The notes beneath the pieces are model-generated. The model searched no databases and was not told the DNA's origin. It saw nothing but the letters and a program-made list of their open reading frames with translations. The translations under genes were made by a program, and so were the position numbers. Shown in pieces: positions 7,282-12,854 of a stretch of DNA of 12,854 nt. Source of the stretch: Stenotrophomonas maltophilia (lineage in GTDB: Bacteria > Pseudomonadota > Gammaproteobacteria > Xanthomonadales > Xanthomonadaceae); assembly GCA_002364755.1 (NCBI GenBank), contig DEZI01000010.1:1-12854 (forward strand), given 5' to 3'. Numbering within the stretch: position 1 is the stretch's first letter; every line of letters starts with the position of its first letter.

Positions 7282-8115
7282 GTGAACAACCCTTGGAACA
7301 ACCGCCGTCCGTCCGCCCGTCCGCCGCGCGCAACGCCGTTGCCGCGTGCGGAGGTGCCGGCCACCGGCGGTGGCGGCCGCGGCGGCAATGATGAGCTGCG
7401 CCTGTTCGGCCTGAACGCCGTGCTGGCCGCCTTCGAAGCGCGCCCGCAGGCCCTGCGCAAGCTGTACCTGCTGGAGGCGCGCATTCCGCGCCTGCAGCCG
7501 TTGCTGAAGTGGTGCGTGGCCAACCGCGTGGGCTACCGCGTGGTTGAAGACGGCGACCTGAACAAGCTGGCCGGCACCACCCACCACGAAGGCGTGGTGG
7601 CCGACGTGCTGCGTGCGCCGGTGCTGCCGCTGGCGCAGTGGCTGCAGCAGGTAGGCGATGGCCCGGCAGTGGCGCTGTGGCTGGATGGCGTGGGCAACCC
7701 GCACAATCTTGGGGCGATCCTGCGTTCGGCGGCGCATTTTGGCGCGAAGGCGCTGCTGCTGCCGGCTGGCAGCACGCTGGCCCTGTCCGGTGCCGCCGCA
7801 CGCGTGGCCGAGGGCGGCGCCGAGGCCCTGCCGCTGGTGCAGCTGCCCGATGACGCGGATGCCATGGCGCAGCTGCGTGCCGCCGGCTTCGGCCTGGCCG
7901 CGACTCTGGTCGAGGGTGGCCAGGACGTGTTCCGTGCCGAGTTGCCCGCGCGCCTGGTGTACGTGATGGGCGCCGAGAGCGAGGGCATGGACCGAGCGCT
8001 TGCCAGCCAGTGCGACCAGCAGGTCTCCATCCCCGGCAGCGGCGCGGTGGAAAGCCTCAACGTCGCCTCGGCGACGGCGGTGCTGCTGGCGCAGTGGGCC
8101 AGCCGTCGCGGCTGA
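7282..8115 (+). CDS. SpoU/TrmH-family RNA 2'-O-methyltransferase, YfiF-like
   Basis: A 277-residue SPOUT methyltransferase expected to use S-adenosylmethionine to 2'-O-methylate a ribose in rRNA or tRNA. Residues 1-35 are an Arg/Pro/Gly-rich, probably disordered basic tail. Residues 38-112 form the SpoU substrate-binding (L30e-like) domain, with THHEGVVADV. Residues 128-275 are the catalytic knot with all three motifs: NPHNLGAILRS (139-149, with N139 and R148), YVMGAESEGMD (227-237) and SIPGSGAVESLNVASA (249-264, N260). The basic tail and the first-domain sequence resemble E. coli YfiF more than RlmB or TrmH; that is recalled, not aligned. The GTG start abuts the symporter's TAA, and AGGAGA (7268-7273) lies 8 bases upstream. 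The RNA target is unknown. Confidence 0.9.
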   Translation: MNNPWNNRRPSARPPRATPLPRAEVPATGGGGRGGNDELRLFGLNAVLAAFEARPQALRKLYLLEARIPRLQPLLKWCVANRVGYRVVEDGDLNKLAGTTHHEGVVADVLRAPVLPLAQWLQQVGDGPAVALWLDGVGNPHNLGAILRSAAHFGAKALLLPAGSTLALSGAAARVAEGGAEALPLVQLPDDADAMAQLRAAGFGLAATLVEGGQDVFRAELPARLVYVMGAESEGMDRALASQCDQQVSIPGSGAVESLNVASATAVLLAQWASRRG

Positions 8116-8126
8116 ATTGCCGGATC

Positions 8127-8164
8127 GGGGTCAGATCCCTCGCCAAGGCGAGGGCTCTGACCCC
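8127..8164 (+). repeat. Asymmetric GGGGTC...GACCCC hairpin element, copy 3, between convergent genes
   Basis: Flanks GGGGTCAGAT (8127-8136) and CTCTGACCCC (8155-8164) enclose the perfect stem CCCTCGCC (8137-8144) with GGCGAGGG (8147-8154). It fills the short gap between the methyltransferase stop and the peptidase stop on the other strand, where a bidirectional transcript-end hairpin would be useful. It has no T-tract, so intrinsic termination is doubtful. Confidence 0.85.
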
Positions 8165-8178
8165 AGCACGTCACCGCC

Positions 8179-9600
8179 TCACTCGTTCGGCGGCGTGGTC
8201 GCCTTGGCTTCACTGCCGAAGGTGCCATCGGCCTCGGCCGCCAGGTACGCGAACACGGTGTAGGCGGCCACGTTCTGCGCCAGTGCCTTCGGGTCGATCT
8301 TGTCCAGGGTGTCGTCAGCGGTGTGGTGCAAATCGAAGTAGTCCGAGCCGTCCTGCGCCAGCCATGCCCACGCGCCGCCCTTGGCTGCCAGCGGGCCGAC
8401 GTCCGGGCCCGGGCCACCCTTGTCGGCCATGTACTCGATGCCCAGCGGCTTCATCACTTCGGCAATCTGCGCGGTGGCCTCACGCGAACCCTCCGGGTTC
8501 GGCGAGCCGGTGTTGAACGCGTAGATGCGGCCGGCACCGAAATCGCTCTCGGCGGCCAGCTGGTGCCGCGCCACGTCCTTGGCATGGGCTTCGGCGTAGG
8601 CCTTGCCGCCGTACAGGCCCTGCTCTTCATTGGCGAAGGCGACCACGCGGATGGTGCGCTTGGGGGCCTGTTTGAGCTGGCCGATCAGGTGGCCGGCGGC
8701 CATGGTGATGCCCACGCCCGCGCCGTCATCGATGGCGCCGGTGCCCAGGTCCCAGGAATCGAGGTGACCACCGATCACCACCACTTCCTTGGGCAGGCTG
8801 CGCCCGGTGATTTCACCGATCACGTTGTAGGAGGTGGCGGTGCCATCCCAGCCGCAGTCCAGGGTCACCTTCACGGTGGTGCTGCCGCGCGCCACCAGGC
8901 GCGCCAGCTGGTCGGCATCGGGTACCGACAGTGCAGCGGAGGGCACCGGGGTCAGGCCGTCGTCGTAACGGGTGATGCCGGTATGCGGCACGCGGTGCGA
9001 ATCGGTGCCGGCCGAGCGCATCAGGAAGCCGACCGCACCCTTGCGGATCGCTTCCGACGGCCCCTTGCTGCGGATCGCGCCGCCGCGGCCGTAATCACGG
9101 CCATCGCGGAACGGCAGCATCTGGTAATCGACGAAGGCGATCTTGCCCTTCAGGGAGCCCTCCGGCGCTGCCTGCAGTGCGGCGAGGTCGGCAAAGCGCA
9201 CGACTTCGGCTTCGACGCTGCCGCCCGGGCTGCCGCCCAGCGCGGTGATCTGCAACGGCTGCTGGTGCTTGCCGGTCACGGCGGCGTGTTCACCGCGACG
9301 TTCCCACTTCGGGAAAGTCACCGGCTCCTTCCACACCTTGTCGAAGCCGAGCGCCTTGAACTTTGCTTCGGCCCAGGCCACGGCGCGGGCATCGGCTTCG
9401 CCGCCAGCGATGCGCGGGCCGATCTCGGTGGTCAGCGATTCCACCACCTTCCAGCCGGTGTCATCGGCCAGTGCCTGGTCGCGCAGCTGCGCGGCCGTGG
9501 CCAGCGAGGCCGGAGGCAGGGTGGTGGTGCGCGGCGCCGCAAAGGCCGGCGCGGCCAGCAGGGCGAGGGAGGATGCGATGGCAAGGACGCGGCGACGCAT
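8179..9600 (-). CDS. Secreted M28-family zinc metallopeptidase with PA domain insert
   Basis: A 473-residue exopeptidase of the M28 family, closest in layout to plasma glutamate carboxypeptidase (CPQ-like) proteins. It should trim peptides outside the cytoplasm. The N-terminus MRRRVLAIASSLALLAAPAFA is a Sec signal, with cleavage likely after AFA (21). A protease-associated (PA)-like segment spans about 120-250. The two-zinc site is complete: H279 in GGHLDSWD, D291 in AIDDGAG, catalytic E325 and ligand E326 in ANEEQG, D353 in ESDFGAG and H426 in LHHTADD. The ATG at 9600 has GGAG (9610-9607) 6 bases upstream. It stands alone, converging on the methyltransferase gene. The products of this family are usually annotated as peptidase M28 or carboxypeptidase Q; the peptide preference is not readable. 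Confidence 0.92.
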   Translation of the reverse strand: MRRRVLAIASSLALLAAPAFAAPRTTTLPPASLATAAQLRDQALADDTGWKVVESLTTEIGPRIAGGEADARAVAWAEAKFKALGFDKVWKEPVTFPKWERRGEHAAVTGKHQQPLQITALGGSPGGSVEAEVVRFADLAALQAAPEGSLKGKIAFVDYQMLPFRDGRDYGRGGAIRSKGPSEAIRKGAVGFLMRSAGTDSHRVPHTGITRYDDGLTPVPSAALSVPDADQLARLVARGSTTVKVTLDCGWDGTATSYNVIGEITGRSLPKEVVVIGGHLDSWDLGTGAIDDGAGVGITMAAGHLIGQLKQAPKRTIRVVAFANEEQGLYGGKAYAEAHAKDVARHQLAAESDFGAGRIYAFNTGSPNPEGSREATAQIAEVMKPLGIEYMADKGGPGPDVGPLAAKGGAWAWLAQDGSDYFDLHHTADDTLDKIDPKALAQNVAAYTVFAYLAAEADGTFGSEAKATTPPNE

Positions 9601-9713
9601 GGACAGCTCCGGGAAGGGAATCAGCCTTGGAGCTTAACAGTCGTTCAGTGCCGCGCATGGGTGGGAGGTCACGGTGGCGGCGAACGCTGTTCTCCGGCCA
9701 TGACCGGCAAAGC

Positions 9714-9739
9714 GAAAGCCCCGCCGGGGCGGGGCTTTC
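9714..9739 (-). terminator. Hairpin terminator downstream of the exported-protein gene
   Basis: A 12-bp perfect stem, GAAAGCCCCGCC (9714-9725) with GGCGGGGCTTTC (9728-9739), lies 79 bases past the minus-strand stop at 9818. On the minus strand the stem ends in CTTTC followed by GCTTT, a short T-rich tail. The symmetric shape could work on both strands, but no plus-strand gene ends here. Confidence 0.65.
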
Positions 9740-9817
9740 ACGGGCTTCGCGGTGAAGGCATCCAGGCGCGGTTGCACAGCACGGCTGGACTGCGGGCAGA
9801 TCACACCTTGACCGGAA

Positions 9818-10375
9818 TCAATCGGATTTGCTGTCCAGCTTCATGATGTGGCTGGCCACGCCTTCGCCGGCATTGTTGATGTAGTCGTTCAGAAACTGCT
9901 TGTCCAGCGCCAGCAGCGGCGAACCTTTCAGTGACTCGTAAGTGGCGTCGACGGTAAGCAGCCCGAAACGCTTTGCCAGGGCAGCCACCGCATCATGGCG
10001 AGCCTTGGGCGCATCGCCCGCCTGCTGCAGATCGGTCGCGATCTGGTACTCGGCACTTTTGGCTTCCAGCGCGTTGTTCAGCACGCCGGCCATGGCGAAA
10101 ATCGATTCACGGATCAGCGTCGGGTCGATGTCGCGTGCCTTCATCTGCGCCTCGATGGGCTCGGCAGCTGCGAGCAACAGATCCCCGTGGGTATAACCCG
10201 GTAGCGGTGCGGCCACGCCCTTGGGCAGTGTCATCCCGGTCGTATAGGGCAGGTAACGGCCTTTGCCGTCGGTGACCGAAACCTCGCGGGACTGCGCGGT
10301 GCTCGACAGGCACACACAGGCAGACAGCAGGACGGGAACGAACAGTGCGCGAAGGCGCGAGTGGGGGATTTTCAA
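9818..10375 (-). CDS. Exported protein of unknown function, TTG start
   Basis: I do not recognise this 185-residue protein. A TTG start at 10375 is preferred over the upstream ATG at 10417. A perfect AGGAGG (10387-10382) sits 6 bases before the TTG, and the upstream 14 codons (Pro-rich, then Arg/His) would spoil the signal peptide. From the TTG the product begins MKIPHSRLRALFVPVLLSAC. It is either a Sec signal cleaved near STAQS (about 25-29) or a lipoprotein with lipobox LSAC (C20). The mature part is soluble and mostly helical-looking, with no cysteine beyond C22 and no metal or catalytic motif that I can name. A terminator hairpin lies downstream at 9714-9739, so it is probably a single-gene unit. 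Confidence 0.82.
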   Translation of the reverse strand: MKIPHSRLRALFVPVLLSACVCLSSTAQSREVSVTDGKGRYLPYTTGMTLPKGVAAPLPGYTHGDLLLAAAEPIEAQMKARDIDPTLIRESIFAMAGVLNNALEAKSAEYQIATDLQQAGDAPKARHDAVAALAKRFGLLTVDATYESLKGSPLLALDKQFLNDYINNAGEGVASHIMKLDSKSD

Positions 10376-10392
10376 GCGGTGCCTCCTGGCAT

Positions 10393-10411
10393 CCACCGCA
10401 GGGGGCGGTGG
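10393..10411 (-). promoter_or_regulatory. Hairpin just upstream of the TTG gene's ribosome-binding site
   Basis: CCACCGC (10393-10399) pairs with GCGGTGG (10405-10411) around a 5-nt loop, ending 5 bases before the AGGAGG on the minus strand. If the leader is transcribed, it could modulate access to the ribosome-binding site. This is weak, sequence-only inference. Confidence 0.3.
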
Positions 10412-10504
10412 CTTCATGCTTCGCCGCGCAGCGGGACAGCCACGCGTGCGGGCAGCAGGATATCAGCGCCCGCGTCAATGGCGCGTGCCACGTGAGCCAG
10501 ACTG

Positions 10505-10528
10505 CAAGGGCGCCCGCAGGCGCCCTTG
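10505..10528 (-). terminator. Hairpin immediately after mscL
   Basis: CAAGGGCGCC (10505-10514) pairs perfectly with GGCGCCCTTG (10519-10528) around CGCA. It starts 4 bases after the mscL stop (10533-10535), the usual position for a terminator or 3'-end stabiliser. The T-rich run (TTCTTT) is on the plus-strand side, so intrinsic termination on the minus strand is imperfect. Confidence 0.6.
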
Positions 10529-10532
10529 TTCT

Positions 10533-10937
10533 TTACCTTTTGAGACTGTCGCGGATCTCGCGCAGCAGTACCACTTCTTCCTTCGGACCGGCCGGTGCCG
10601 CTTCCTTCTTGCGCGACAGGCGGTTGATGACCTTGATCACCATGAAGATGGCGAAGGCCACGATGATGAACTGCACCAGCGTGTTGAGGAAATCACCGTA
10701 GCCGATGACCACAGCGGGGATCTCGGTGCCGTCGGCGCCAACACGTGCAGGCGCCAACGTCCAGGCCAGATCGGAGAAATCCACCTTGCCGATCAGCAGG
10801 CCCAGCGGCGGCATGATGATCTTCTCCACCAGCGCGGTGACGATCTTGCCGAAGGCCGCGCCGATGACCACGCCGACGGCGAGGTCGATGACGTTGCCAC
10901 GCATCGCGAATTCCTTGAACTCGGTGAGCATTCCCAT
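10533..10937 (-). CDS. mscL: Large-conductance mechanosensitive channel MscL
   Basis: A 134-residue channel, near the usual 136. It opens under membrane tension to release solutes during hypo-osmotic shock; the family works as a homo-oligomer, a pentamer in crystals. The N-terminal amphipathic helix is LTEFKEFAMRGNVIDLAVGV (4-23), the most conserved part of MscL, running into TM1 (about 15-43) with AAFGKIVTALVEKIIMPPLG. A short periplasmic loop is followed by TM2 (about 84-105, FIIVAFAIFMVIKVINRL). A charged C-terminal helix ends EEVVLLREIRDSLKR. The ATG at 10937 is chosen because AGGAGA (10952-10947) lies about 9 bases upstream; the second ATG (10931) is too far from it. It follows the FAH-family gene by 53 bases on the same strand and may share its transcript. 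Confidence 0.97.
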   Translation of the reverse strand: MGMLTEFKEFAMRGNVIDLAVGVVIGAAFGKIVTALVEKIIMPPLGLLIGKVDFSDLAWTLAPARVGADGTEIPAVVIGYGDFLNTLVQFIIVAFAIFMVIKVINRLSRKKEAAPAGPKEEVVLLREIRDSLKR

Positions 10938-10990
10938 TCTTGTTCTTCTCCTGAGGGCGAGGGTTCGAGCGCAGGTTAACGCAGCCGATG

Positions 10991-11713
10991 TCAGCCTGCG
11001 ATGACGCCGTGGCGTTCGGCCACGTTCTCCAGTCGAGCACTGAAACGGTCGCCCGGCTTCAATGCGGCCACCCCCGACGGGGTGCCCATGAAGACAAGGT
11101 CGCCAGCGCGAAGCTGCCACAGCTTGGACAGCTCATGCAGGATTTCCGGCACGTTCCAGATCATCTGGTCGAGCAGCGACTGCTGGCGCACTTCGCCGTT
11201 CACTTCCAGCGACAGGTTCAAGGCGGCCAGGTCGCCTACTTCACCGGCATGCACGATCTCGCTGATCGGCGCGGAGGCATCGAAGCCCTTGGCCGAATCC
11301 CACGGGTGGCCCTTTTCCTTGGCGGCGGCCTGCAGGTCGCGGCGGGTCAGGTCAAGGCCCACGGCATAGCCGTAGATAAGCGCGTCGGCATCAGCCACGG
11401 CCAGTTCGCCGGCCGGCGCATCAACGCCGATGGCCACCACCAGCTCCACTTCGTGGTGCAGGTTGCTGGTCGCGGGCGGGTAGGGGATCACATCGTCGTG
11501 GCCGACCACGATGGCGTCGGCCGGCTTGCAGAAGAACATCGGGCGGCCGCGATCATCGGCGGCCGGCACCGCAGCGCCCATCTCACGCGCATGGTCGGCG
11601 AAGTTGCGGCCGACGCAGTAGATGCGGTGGACCGGGAACGTGCCACCACCGCCCACCGGCACACGCGGCACGACGGGGGCGGGGATGACATCGGAAACTG
11701 CGGCAGTGGACAT
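10991..11713 (-). CDS. Fumarylacetoacetate hydrolase (FAH)-family protein, acylpyruvase/fumarylpyruvate hydrolase-like
   Basis: A 240-residue single-domain FAH-family enzyme, expected to split carbon-carbon bonds in acylpyruvates such as fumarylpyruvate in gentisate-type aromatic breakdown, or to act as an oxaloacetate decarboxylase/acylpyruvase like FAHD1. Seen in sequence: IYCVGRNFADHAREMG (31-46), the typical active-site opening; PMFFCKPADAIV (58-69); metal ligands E88 and E90 in HHEVEL; and D121 in GLDLTRRD. Also present are KGFD (142-145) and the family's closing motif TPSGVAALKPGD (211-222). The start ATG at 11713 has only a weak ribosome-binding site. No aromatic-pathway genes lie nearby, so the substrate is open; a general acylpyruvase role is as likely as gentisate metabolism. 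mscL lies 53 bases downstream. Confidence 0.88.
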   Translation of the reverse strand: MSTAAVSDVIPAPVVPRVPVGGGGTFPVHRIYCVGRNFADHAREMGAAVPAADDRGRPMFFCKPADAIVVGHDDVIPYPPATSNLHHEVELVVAIGVDAPAGELAVADADALIYGYAVGLDLTRRDLQAAAKEKGHPWDSAKGFDASAPISEIVHAGEVGDLAALNLSLEVNGEVRQQSLLDQMIWNVPEILHELSKLWQLRAGDLVFMGTPSGVAALKPGDRFSARLENVAERHGVIAG

Positions 11714-11782
11714 GCGGGGGTTCCAGTAGGAAGGCCCCTGCAGTCTAGAACGGTGTGGCGCCCACGTCAGCGGGCGGCCGGA

Positions 11783-12067
11783 TCAGCGCGACATCGGCAA
11801 AGCCGACTTGCGCACCACGCGGTATTCGCCTTCGACGACGTTGGCATCGGCCGCACGGCGCGCACCGACGGTCTTGCGCGAGGCCAGCAGCTTCCACGCC
11901 AGGCCGATCAGGATCATCGCCGCACCCACGAACACGCCAATGAACACCATCGCTGCCAGAATCGCCAGGCCGAGCAGGCCGACGGCAACACGCACCAGCG
12001 GGTGGCGCGGCTTGCGCGGCGCGAACAGGGTGCGGAACTGGTTGAAGGCGGAAGCGCGAGTAAACAT
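11783..12067 (-). CDS. Small inner-membrane protein of unknown function
   Basis: A 94-residue protein I cannot assign to a function. A basic N-terminal part (1-22, FAPRKPRHP) precedes about 40 hydrophobic residues (about 24-62, VAVGLLGLAILAAMVFIGVF onward), enough for two closely spaced transmembrane helices with a Gly turn. A cytoplasmic-type basic tail follows, with EGEYRVVRKSALP near the end. The ATG at 12067 gives a codon pattern and composition consistent with a real gene; the ribosome-binding site is weak. A larger minus-strand frame overlapping it (11745-12125) has a shadow-like composition and was rejected. It is divergent from the Rieske gene and upstream of the FAH gene on the same strand, with a 69-base gap. 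Confidence 0.75.
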   Translation of the reverse strand: MFTRASAFNQFRTLFAPRKPRHPLVRVAVGLLGLAILAAMVFIGVFVGAAMILIGLAWKLLASRKTVGARRAADANVVEGEYRVVRKSALPMSR

Positions 12068-12246
12068 GGCGGCTCGATAGGGCTGGGATCAGCGAAACAA
12101 GAGTATCGGGATGCGCCACTGTCATTGAGTGAAAAACTCGTTAAATGTAGCCTCTGCATATTACGGATCAATGACTTGTGTTCATGTCACAGCCAGTCAT
12201 ATGAGCGGGCATGCGACAATCCGGTTTTCCATGAGAGCCTTCCGCC
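12068..12246. promoter_or_regulatory. AT-rich divergent intergenic region with inverted half-sites
   Basis: This gap separates two divergent genes, and bases 12120-12210 are far richer in A/T than the rest of the window, as expected of a promoter region. An 8-bp inverted pair, GTCATTGA (12121-12128) and TCAATGAC (12168-12175), brackets the AT-rich core with starts 47 bases apart, possibly an operator pair. No plus-strand promoter could be fixed with confidence. Confidence 0.5.
12144..12171 (-). promoter_or_regulatory. Candidate minus-strand sigma70-like promoter for the small membrane protein
   Basis: On the minus strand, TTGATC (12171-12166) and TACATT (12149-12144) are 16 bases apart, near the TTGACA/TATAAT consensus. 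The transcript would start about 70 bases before the ATG at 12067. The -35 overlaps the TCAATGAC half-site. Confidence 0.35.
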
Positions 12247-12582
12247 ATGACTGCCGCCGCTGCCCTGATCGCCCTTGATGCCCTTGCCGATGGGGCATTT
12301 GCCGAGGTCGAAGCGGTGGTCGAGGGCGATGCCGAATCGCTGGTGCTGTACCGCGACGGCGCGCAGGTGCGCGCGTTCCTGAACATCTGTCCGCACGCCG
12401 GCCGCCGGCTGGACTGGGCACCGGGCCAGTTCCTCAAGAGCCGCGAAGGCCACCTGGTGTGTGCCGCGCACGGCGCCTCGTTCGCCCTGGACAGCGGCGA
12501 CTGCATCGCCGGCCCCTGCAAGGGCGACCGCCTGCGCGCGGTGCCGGTCGACATCCGCGACGGCCAGGTCTACCTGGCCTGA
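12247..12582 (+). CDS. Stand-alone Rieske [2Fe-2S] ferredoxin-like protein
   Basis: A 111-residue single-domain Rieske protein. The cluster ligands are complete: C48 and H50 in ICPHAGRRLDW, and C72 and H75 in VCAAHGASF, giving C-X-H-X21-C-X2-H. It has no signal peptide or membrane anchor, so it should be a soluble cytoplasmic electron carrier resembling the ferredoxin components of oxygenases or the NirD-like small Rieske proteins. The spacing between the ligand pairs is on the long side. No oxygenase, reductase or nitrite-reductase gene is next to it in the window, so its partner is unknown. The ATG at 12247 has GAGAG (12233-12237) about 9 bases upstream. C86 and C91 in GDCIAGPCKG match a common Rieske pattern in which the chain continues as D-x-x-x-G-x-C--GP; they are not ligands. 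Confidence 0.9.
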   Translation: MTAAAALIALDALADGAFAEVEAVVEGDAESLVLYRDGAQVRAFLNICPHAGRRLDWAPGQFLKSREGHLVCAAHGASFALDSGDCIAGPCKGDRLRAVPVDIRDGQVYLA

Positions 12583-12592
12583 GGCCCGCGTC

Positions 12593-12633
12593 GGGGTCGG
12601 ATCCGTTTGCCGCAGGAAAACGGCTCTGACCCC
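12593..12633 (+). repeat. Asymmetric GGGGTC...GACCCC hairpin element, copy 4
   Basis: Flanks GGGGTCGGAT (12593-12602) and CTCTGACCCC (12624-12633), with stem CCGTTT against AAACGG. It begins 11 bases after the Rieske stop and could serve as its 3'-end hairpin. Confidence 0.8.
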
Positions 12634-12660
12634 ATCGGGGCGTCCGGGTAGAAGCAGAAG

Positions 12661-12737
12661 CATCCACGCATGGCGTGGATCTACTGTCGACCAAGGTCAA
12701 CAGATCGCGGCCAGTAGATCCACGTCATGCGTGGATG
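12661..12737. repeat. GTAG REP dimer, heads inward, ATCCACGC stem
   Basis: Left copy: ATCCACGC (12662-12669), loop ATG, GCGTGGAT (12673-12680), CTAC (12681-12684). Right copy: GTAG (12714-12717), ATCCACGT, loop CAT, GCGTGGAT (to 12736), with one wobble pair. The arrangement matches the dimer at 5595-5666 with another stem. Confidence 0.85.
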
Positions 12738-12765
12738 AAACCAGTCAGATATCGAAATTCAGATT

Positions 12766-12804
12766 GGGGTCAGAGCCCGTTGCGCAGCAACGGGAGCCGA
12801 CCCC
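12766..12804 (-). repeat. Asymmetric GGGGTC...GACCCC hairpin element, copy 5, inverted
   Basis: Reads GGGGTCAGAG (12766-12775), stem CCCGTTGC? with GCAACGGG (12787-12794) around GCA, then AGCCGACCCC (12795-12804). The CTCTGACCCC-type flank is on the left, so this copy runs opposite to the other four. Confidence 0.8.
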
Positions 12805-12805
12805 G

Positions 12806-12829
12806 TGCCGACCAACGGTCGGCACCCAC
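12806..12829 (-). repeat. REP palindrome with variant GTGG head, TGCCGACC stem
   Basis: TGCCGACC (12806-12813), loop AAC, GGTCGGCA (12817-12824), and CCAC (12826-12829), which is GTGG on the minus strand. Nearly identical, with flanks, to 192-215. Confidence 0.75.
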
Positions 12830-12854
12830 CGTCAGCCGCGTGAACCTGTCGAAG

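Noticed and set aside
5698..7737. 679-codon open frame on the minus strand
   Set aside because: It is antisense to the symporter and methyltransferase, His/Arg/Gln-rich, and has no recognisable domain.
10988..12250. 420-codon open frame on the plus strand
   Set aside because: It is antisense to the FAH-family gene and the small membrane protein, both of which have real family or membrane features; the composition is shadow-like.
1..12854. CRISPR array
   Set aside because: The many palindromes are irregularly spaced, differ in stem sequence and occur in both orientations; there are no regular direct repeats with unique spacers and no cas genes.

Overview
The window looks like chromosomal DNA from a Stenotrophomonas species of the S. 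maltophilia group. GC content is high, the gene products are of ordinary xanthomonad type, and the gaps between genes are packed with short palindromes carrying the GTAG head of the known S. maltophilia repeat family (SMAG/REP). I saw no tRNA, rRNA, CRISPR array, insertion sequence, phage gene or toxin-antitoxin pair. The assignment rests on pattern recognition, not on a database search.

Layout. Bases 1-714 hold no gene, only REP palindromes and one long nested inverted repeat. A two-gene plus-strand operon follows (715-4949): a lipoprotein membrane-fusion protein overlapping by 4 bp an HAE1-type RND efflux pump. The pump's end overlaps the ATG of a GNAT acetyltransferase gene (4942-5590) that is broken: two in-frame hairpin repeats near its start and a REP dimer replacing its middle. 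A second plus-strand pair (5770-8115) encodes a sodium:alanine/glycine symporter and a YfiF-like SpoU RNA methyltransferase, joined as TAA-GTG. The minus strand then carries five genes: a secreted M28 peptidase (8179-9600), an unrecognised exported 185-aa protein with a TTG start (9818-10375), the mechanosensitive channel MscL (10533-10937), an FAH-family hydrolase (10991-11713) and a small membrane protein (11783-12067). An AT-rich divergent gap separates this last gene from a plus-strand Rieske ferredoxin-like protein (12247-12582). The window ends in a second REP-rich gap (12583-12854) built from the same modules as the left end.

The genes do not form one pathway. The pump operon is probably for drug or toxic-compound export through an outer-membrane channel encoded elsewhere. 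The others are transport, RNA modification, proteolysis, osmotic protection and small catabolic or redox functions. No new multi-gene system is evident. The most interesting material is the repeats: eleven GTAG palindromes with one fixed geometry but five different stem sequences, five copies of a second asymmetric hairpin family whose stems covary, and their involvement in the decay of the acetyltransferase gene.
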